Below are positions 58,095 through 64,000 of a DNA stretch of 64,000 nt, piece after piece; position 1 is the first letter of the stretch; every line of letters starts with the position of its first letter. This stretch comes from Adineta vaga (Eukaryota > Rotifera). The stretch lies in assembly GCA_021613535.1 (NCBI GenBank), contig CP075494.1, positions 1,054,001 to 1,118,000 on the forward strand, given 5' to 3'. The translations under genes and the position numbers were made by a program. The notes below the pieces were generated by a model, which made no database searches, was not told the DNA's origin, and saw only the letters and a list, made by a program, of their open reading frames with translations.

Positions 58095-58860
58095 TTTATG
58101 CGTAATTTTTTAAAGAATGTGTGTCCTAAGATATGTCGTTTTGATGCAATCACAAAACGATCATGATGCATAAAACAGTTCGATATTCAGATAATATGAA
58201 TTCGTTTCATATTTGGTATGATTAGGGCGTGGGTGTAGTGATCGAAAGCTGATTGAGGCATAAGACGAATATTGATTTTAATAGAAAGATTTGGTTGCAT
58301 TAGGAGAGAACGAAATCGATAGTTAAGATTGATACATCTATTGTAAATATTGACAAAAATCGAGATATTCAAATATACTCTACATAAGTTCATTAGCAAA
58401 ATCTTCAAAATTTGTAATATTTCCATGTGAATCACTAAAAATGTGATCATGTTATGTACGGGACATTACACATTTTCCCACTCACCATTTTGTTGCTATT
58501 GTCACTTGGTTTCCATCATAATTATCAAAGATATCGTTTAGTTGATATTTTATATAATCCATTTGATAATCCAAAATTATATCGAGAATGTAGGGTATGG
58601 GTATACGTTTGATTCAGCCAATAAAACTAGAAACTATAACTCATACCTTAACTGATTGTTATACATGTGGAACTTGAAATTTCTGTTCAATTGAAAATCC
58701 AAGTTTCAAGTTAGAACTATAATATAATAGGCCTTAAGACTGTTAGCAAACTGAAAGGACTTTGCATAGCCTCCAATTATTCATGTCAAAAGGAATGAGA
58801 TGAAGTTATTCTATAGATGTTGTTCCTGTATCAATAGATATTTAGGAAAGGTATTATGAT
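58095..58860. other. Intergenic, one G-rich motif
   Basis: AGGGCGTGGGTGTAG at about 58225-58239 is in the position typical for the motif family, 130 bp after the ART-TPR stop. No gene seen. Confidence 0.55.
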
Positions 58861-60175
58861 TTTCGAGTTTCAACTGATACCGGCGAAGCTCTTATGGCCT
58901 CGGAAACAACACATTTTATATTAGCATCGCAGCGTGGAGGCGCTTAACACTTCGGAAAAGCCGCGACCCATGGGCGTCTTTGTGTACACAGCATAGTGGG
59001 AGTTAAAACTGTTTTTTGAAAAGTTATAAGTTGAGAAAAATCAAAAAAAGTTGAAACGGTTATAACTGAGGTTATAACTATCAACCATGGTTATAACCTT
59101 CAACCGCAGTTATAACTTTCAACCGCAGTTATAACCTTTAACCATGGTTATAACCCTCAACCACAGTTATAACATTCAACTGTAGTTATAAACTTTAACC
59201 AGAGTTATAAGTATGGGCGTGTTTAGAACTTCGAACATTATTAGCTTTATGATGTCTATGACCTAATTTAATCGAATCGAAACAGTAACTGCTACGGTCT
59301 CTAGGTTTGTTTAGCTCAAGCAACAAAGATACGAGTAACAATATGTGAGCTAAGACATTTTTGCGAAAAGTTAAAAGAGTGAGAAAAATCAAAAAAGTTG
59401 AAATGGTTATAACTAAGATTATAACTATCAACCATGGTTATAACCTTCAACCAGAGTTATAACTTTCAACCCTAAGTTATAACTCTAGATTATAGTTGTA
59501 GCTATCAACTACAGTTATAAATCGCAGAAGTCACTATAGTGGATACATAGAAAAAATGCATTTTTGTATTGTTGGTTCCATTCCGATTTATGTATATAGA
59601 AGAAACGATAGCGTAAGTTACACATAAATAAGTTCAAACGTATATAAAAAGGAATCTGATAATTATGGCTTTTAAATAGAAGATCTAGAGAAAATAGTAG
59701 TTCTTTAGAAAGTTCTGTTGAATATAACAATAAGCTGAAGTAATTCTAATTTTAATATAATTAAATTAGCTCATAGACATCATAAAGCTAATAATGTTCG
59801 AAGTTCTAAACACGTCCATACTTATAACTCTGGTTAAAGTTTATAACTACAGTTGAAGGTTATAACTGTGGTTGAGGGTTATAACCATGGTTAAAGGTTA
59901 TAACTGCGGTTGAAGGTTATAACCATGGTTGATAGTTACAAATGATTTAACTTTTAGACTAAAAAGTTAATTGGTTATAACCTAAAAGTTATAACTCGAG
60001 TTATAACTCGACCAGTTTTAACTCCCACTATGGTACACAGTCTCTGATATATTCAACTGTAGTACCCTTTTTTATTCGAGGGTATGAATGAAGGTGATGA
60101 TGGCGAAGGCAACGTAGAATAGTTCATTTGAAACTTGCATTGAAACTTTGTGTTTTAAATGAATTCAAGTTTCAA
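58861..60175 (+). repeat. Dispersed repeat copy, interrupted by the foldback element
   Basis: 58900-58991 and 60041-60175 are two halves of an older dispersed repeat. The left half matches the copy at 20800-20895 (opposite strand). The right half matches the copy at 32865-32995. The foldback element with its 8-bp duplication sits between them. Confidence 0.6.
58992..60032. mobile_element. Foldback hAT-like element with 8-bp target duplication
   Basis: The termini are perfect 20-bp inverted repeats (CATAGTGGGAGTTAAAACTG and its complement). GTACACAG is duplicated at 58984-58991 and 60033-60040. The inverted arms extend about 275 bp on each side (58992-59271 and 59759-60032). They are made largely of about 22-bp units around the palindrome GGTTATAACC. 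A third partial copy of the arm lies at about 59360-59520. No transposase is present. Structure and duplication length fit a foldback-type, non-autonomous hAT-like element of 1041 bp. Confidence 0.85.
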
Positions 60176-60911
60176 GTTTAACACTACTGCTGTAGTTACA
60201 CAAAAAATGTTCTTATCGGAATTTTATTATTATGATACCACTCGAATAATGATCAAATAACATAGAAAAATAGAAGGAAAGACGCTCTATCCATTGATAA
60301 AAAAAGAAAATTTTCTGAACCTCTCTTTCATGGAATAAGGTACTTCTCTCACTATTTTTGAATTGCCCTTATTAACTCGCAATAATGGTTCATGCATTAA
60401 TACATAGCTCTGCACATTCATTCAATTATCAAAATGTGTATCAATTTGATACCTGGCACCCCATGAGTTTAATTATATGAAAAGCTTTTCAAAATGACTT
60501 CCTGATTACAACGATGCGCTTTCAATATCAAAAATAGAAAATTTTGATTAAAAAAAATTCCTCTCATATTAACTACATTCAACTCTCGATTCTTTACTGA
60601 AAAGAAAAGGATTTTTTGTGTTAAAATATACCCTACTGGCAATGAACTTTGAATTCATTCTCAAACGTACTTTTAACAATACATATCTAATTATATCTTT
60701 TCTTTGTGATATCTGTTAGATGTATCATTATAGAAAAAAAACGACGCAGATCCATTAAGATTTTCCTTCAGGACAGTCATATTCGGTTAATAGTTCTTTT
60801 TCAATCATATAGCTATGCATTAAAATGATGAGGATGAAAAAATAGTTTGCTTGTCTGTTTTTCTCTTATTCTCATTTAATGTACTTTCTAGAAATACGAC
60901 AAGAAACGACG
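60176..60911. other. Intergenic, nothing recognised
   Basis: AT-rich spacer upstream of a GPCR gene. TACTTTCTAG at 60882-60891 is a splice-acceptor-like sequence 20 nt before the chosen ATG. Confidence 0.5.
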
Positions 60912-61877
60912 ATGTCTGTAACAAACTTACTATATATACAACGAGAAATAACACGATATGGTTTTAGTATTTATCTCGCATTAGGTCTTATCGGCAATGT
61001 TTTCAATTGTATTATGTTCACACGACGTCCATATCGTCATACACCCAGTTCTCTCTATCTTCTTTCCTTATCAATCTTCTCTATAATGTATTTAATGTGG
61101 ATACTTGTTCCATCTATTTATGCATTATATTATGGTGATCCTCAAACACAATCGGTAACTTATTGTAAAATGAGACTTTATATCAGTCATGTTTTTAATT
61201 TATACTTGCGCTATTCTGTTGTATTTGCTTCTGCAGATCGATATTTTATTACTCGAACAAATGTTCATCTTCGTTCATTGAGTTCGATTAAAACAGCGAT
61301 AAAACTTCTTCTTACTATGTTTATCCTTTGTCTATTAATAGCTATACATATGCCTATTTTAATGAACATAAGAAATGGTGTTTGTGGTATGATTGGCATA
61401 TACAAACTATTGTATGCAATTTATCAATCCATTGTTTCTGGTCTTTTACCGATAATATTGATGAGTCTCTTTAGTATTTTTACTATTAGAAGTCTTTATC
61501 AAAGACATCATAGTATTCAAACACATATTAAAGAAAATGATCGACATCTGACACGTATGGTTATTGTTGAAGTTATAGTCAATGTTATTACAGCAATTCC
61601 TTATTCAGCAAATCTTTTGTATGGCGCATTAACATATTTTGTTACAAATAAGAGTGTTGAGCGTCTAGAAATCGAATCATTTATTACCTTTATTACTCAA
61701 TTTATGATTTACTTTGTTGGTGTTACTCCTTTCTATCTATTCTTTTTAACATCGAAAACATTTCGAAAACAATTTATCGATTTGTTTGTCAAATTTTATC
61801 ATCAACATCTATTACGTCGAGTACAGATTGGTCCATTACATGATCGACATGCAATACAAACAAACAATTCGTTTTAA
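60912..61877 (+). CDS. Orphan class A GPCR
   Basis: An intact single-exon gene of 321 residues from the chosen start. The Met at 60912 (MSVTNLLYI) is preferred to the one at 60879, because a T-rich TTTCTAG acceptor-like sequence lies between them, as if the message began there by trans-splicing. Seven helices are present. TM1 has GLIGNVFNCIMF with the conserved GN. TM3 ends with ADRYF, a DRY variant. TM7 (FMIYFVGVTPFYLFFLTSKTFRKQF) has a P-F-Y-L-F in place of NPxxY. The C-tail is short. It resembles the bdelloid orphan receptors thought to act in chemosensation. The ligand is unknown. Confidence 0.78.
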   Translation: MSVTNLLYIQREITRYGFSIYLALGLIGNVFNCIMFTRRPYRHTPSSLYLLSLSIFSIMYLMWILVPSIYALYYGDPQTQSVTYCKMRLYISHVFNLYLRYSVVFASADRYFITRTNVHLRSLSSIKTAIKLLLTMFILCLLIAIHMPILMNIRNGVCGMIGIYKLLYAIYQSIVSGLLPIILMSLFSIFTIRSLYQRHHSIQTHIKENDRHLTRMVIVEVIVNVITAIPYSANLLYGALTYFVTNKSVERLEIESFITFITQFMIYFVGVTPFYLFFLTSKTFRKQFIDLFVKFYHQHLLRRVQIGPLHDRHAIQTNNSF

Positions 61878-62794
61878 AATCGACTTAATTCTATAACAAT
61901 AAAGTTAATTTGTCTATGTGAATAGATTTTATGTATTTGATGTAGAATTATTTTACTCACAATAATAGCTGGTATATAACAAATAATTATCAAGTCATGA
62001 TAAAATGAAATTGTTTCGATTAAAATATAAATATCTAAAACGTAATACATATTAAAAACATACGAACAATTGAACGTCAATATAAATCAATAATTGTTAA
62101 ATATATTGTGACAATTTATTAACAGATATTCTGGATAATTTAACATGAAATCGACATAGGATAAATAAAAGATAGTCGCATCTTTAGTTTGATTTTGAGA
62201 ATAGATATTCAATGTTTTGCTTATAAATAATTATGAATGAAATTGAAGATAATCAAAACGTTTTATCTAATATTTATTAATTATTCTTTAAGATAAATTT
62301 GAATATATGGATCTGATCAATAATAAACGATCCGCACCCAAACTCTCAAAATCTGAGAGATTCTCTCGTGAATACTTTTCTAGATTTTAATTATTATTAA
62401 AAATATCCTTGAAAATTACCAGTAATAGTCTTATTAATCATCGCATTTCTTTATATTATTTGTTGATGTTCAGTTCAAATAATGTCTGTATAATTGAGAC
62501 TTCCCAATTTGAACGTATTGAAATTATTTCGATAGTTTTGATACAACATAGATTCGGGAAAAAATATCAGCAAATAATCATATTTTCCATCAGAAAATGA
62601 AATACTTCTTCTTCCTGCTACATCATTCAAAGTTCATATGGTCTTCATGTAATTCAATTAGAAAAAACACAATCTATTTCTACTTTTATATTCTCACTCA
62701 GTACAGTTTGATCAGAGTAGAAACAAGTCAATTGCAGGTATAAGAAAACAATGATTTTACTCTTTCCTAATTTTTATCTATTTTCTATTCTAGA
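61878..62794. other. Intergenic, nothing confident
   Basis: AT-rich spacer. CCGCACCCAAACTCTC near 62330 is a weak member of the C-rich motif family. Small open frames have no features. Confidence 0.5.
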
Positions 62795-63057
62795 CCATTA
62801 TCAGAAGGACTTTCGTTTCTTGTCAATGTTCTTACAAATAATAATACGATTATAATAATCTTACTATTGCACATACTGGTATCACAGATGAAGGTATAAA
62901 GCATCTCGTTCAAATGATCAAATATGGTCGAGCATTATCCTATCTCTTCTTATCTTATTGTAATTTCTCTCCGACAGGAAAAGAACGACTCAAAACAAAA
63001 ATTTTCATTCGAAATTCTTCAATTTTACAATTGACAATGAAAGATTTGAGAGTATGA
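62795..63057 (+). pseudogene. Leucine-rich-repeat gene remnant
   Basis: After an acceptor-like TTCTATTCTAG the plus strand reads PLSEGLSFLVNVLTNNNTI. A one-base shift near 62860 then leads into TIAHTGITDEGIKHLVQMI and LSYLFLSYCNFSPTGKERLK, stopping at 63055-63057. The spacing is that of two to three ribonuclease-inhibitor-type LRRs, the same type as in the gene at 33-36 kb. There is no upstream part in this window, so it is the broken 3' end of an LRR gene. Confidence 0.6.
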
Positions 63058-63154
63058 ATATCATATGACTAATACGCACTCATATATTCAAGTTCAGAAT
63101 TCGTGCAGTGATGCTAGAGCGGATGAATGTTATTGAGTTTATTTTTATCCTTAC

Positions 63155-63172
63155 AGACACCCACACCCTCTG
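63155..63172. repeat. C-rich motif of the intergenic family
   Basis: GACACCCACACCCTCTGA lies between the LRR remnant and the epimerase gene, on the strand opposite to most copies. Confidence 0.55.
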
Positions 63173-63250
63173 ATTTCGAATCGCCCAACTTAATACAATA
63201 CCTTTGCGATTAGCACGATCTATTATAGTTGTGTGAAATAGTTGAAAACA

Positions 63251-64000
63251 ATGAGTTCATTAAATGTTTATCTTGTGACTGGTGGTAAGCATTCGTTTTT
63301 CATTTATATTTTAACAAAACTGTACTATTTTTATTTTCGATATTGATAAGGAGCTGGCTTTATCGGAAGTCATCTAATTGATCGTTTAGTTGAACTTAAT
63401 ATTGGTAATGTTATTTTATTGGATAATTTCGATGATTATTAGTCACCTGATCTGAAACGAGCCAATGTTGAATGGCTTCAAGATCGTCATCAAATTCGTG
63501 TACTTGATGGTCGCTTTGCTATTATTCAAGGCAGTATCAATGATAAACAGCTCCTTACGAATATTTTCAATACCTATAATATCACACACATTGCTCATTT
63601 AGCAGTATATATAATTTATTTAACTAAATTTCATCAGTATAATAATATGCTGATCTTTTGATATTAGGCGCGTGCTCGAGTTCGATCATCGTCGTCTGAA
63701 ATAGATTGCTATATGAATGTCAACTGTGTGGGCACACAATTATTGCTCAGCTTCGCTGCATTGCATAATGTTAGATTGTTTGTTTTTGCTTCGACTTCAA
63801 GTGTTTACGGTCAAACAAGTACTGTTCCATTTGTTGAAACTGATTCCTGTGCAAAACCATTGTCACCTTACGCTGCGACAAAGCGATCAGGAGAAATTTT
63901 GGCGCATGTTTATCATAATTTGTATGGCTTAAATGTAACTATACTTCGTCTATTCAATGTCTATGGACCAGGTGGTCGACCTGACATGATGCCATTCAAG
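63251..64000 (+). pseudogene. NAD-dependent UDP-sugar epimerase (UDP-glucuronate 4-epimerase-like), 5' part, with in-frame TAG
   Basis: Exons 63251-63284, 63351-63604 and 63668 to the window edge are joined by 66-nt and 63-nt GT-AG introns in consistent phase. The protein is an extended short-chain dehydrogenase. The Rossmann motif is split by intron 1 (VTGGAGFIGSHL), DNFDDY follows, then the ASTSSVYG strand and the catalytic Tyr-x3-Lys in SPYAATKRSGE. These features fit the UDP-glucuronate/UDP-glucose 4-epimerase branch, cytosolic or Golgi enzymes making sugar nucleotides. TAG at 63440-63442 replaces the second Tyr expected after NFDDY, breaking the frame near residue 42. Everything around it is intact. 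The 3' part lies outside the window. Confidence 0.75.

Noticed and set aside
1-64000. CRISPR arrays, bacterial operons, rRNA or tRNA genes
   Set aside because: No regularly spaced direct repeats of CRISPR type, no ribosome-binding-site pattern, and no clear tRNA cloverleaf or rRNA core found by eye; introns show the DNA is eukaryotic. A covariance-model scan would be needed to exclude a tRNA.

Overview
The window looks like nuclear DNA of a bdelloid rotifer (Adineta/Rotaria type). This is inferred from several things together. The DNA is very AT-rich, and genes are dense with short spliceosomal introns, mostly 45-70 nt. The gene mix is typical of bdelloids: ADP-ribosyltransferase (ART) domains joined to kinesin-light-chain-like TPRs, NHL-repeat proteins, FG-GAP repeat membrane proteins, orphan GPCRs, an ESCKA-box nuclear receptor and LRR proteins. 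DNA transposons are present. A G-rich motif related to TGTGGG, which I recall as the Adineta telomere unit, recurs between genes. The species cannot be fixed from the sequence alone.

Layout. 1-11 kb: an NHL-repeat gene with one frameshift, an ART-TPR gene, two membrane-protein genes and an M28 metallopeptidase. 11.9-24.9 kb: a secreted NHL protein, a small Cys-rich secreted protein, a decayed coiled-coil gene, a frameshifted CmcJ/AsaB-like hydroxylase, a frameshifted unknown gene, a seven-exon ceramide synthase, an aminergic-type GPCR with an in-frame TGA, and an ATP-grasp-like gene. 24.9-36.1 kb: a 2.4 kb gap, a nuclear receptor, and an ART gene only 32 bp upstream of an FG-GAP gene on the same strand, followed by a large LRR gene. 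36.9-42.7 kb: a Golgi fucosyltransferase-like gene, a secreted-protein gene split by a piggyBac element, a truncated TMEM272-like ORF and a GPCR. 42.7-48.2 kb: mostly non-coding, with a hAT-like element and a hairpin MITE. 48.2-54.1 kb: a CPA1 Na+/H+ antiporter with a cNMP-binding-like tail and a decaying MFSD5-like transporter. 55.7-58.1 kb: a second ART-TPR gene with nearly identical 126-bp repeats. 59-60 kb: a foldback element. 60.9 kb to the end: a GPCR, an LRR relic and the 5' part of a UDP-glucuronate-epimerase-like gene running off the edge.

The genes do not form one pathway. The main themes are signalling and recognition surfaces (three ART proteins, three GPCRs, NHL, FG-GAP and LRR repeats) and active genome turnover. 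Four transposable elements can be delimited by their termini and target duplications. Two of them give a direct view of the pre-insertion site: the piggyBac split of a gene, and the foldback element, whose paralogous empty site lies at 20.8 kb. At least seven otherwise good genes carry single-base frameshifts or in-frame stops, which could be decay or assembly indels. A family of G-rich/C-rich hairpin motifs sits in the spaces between genes, and many start codons lie just after a 3' splice-site-like sequence, as expected if messages are trans-spliced.
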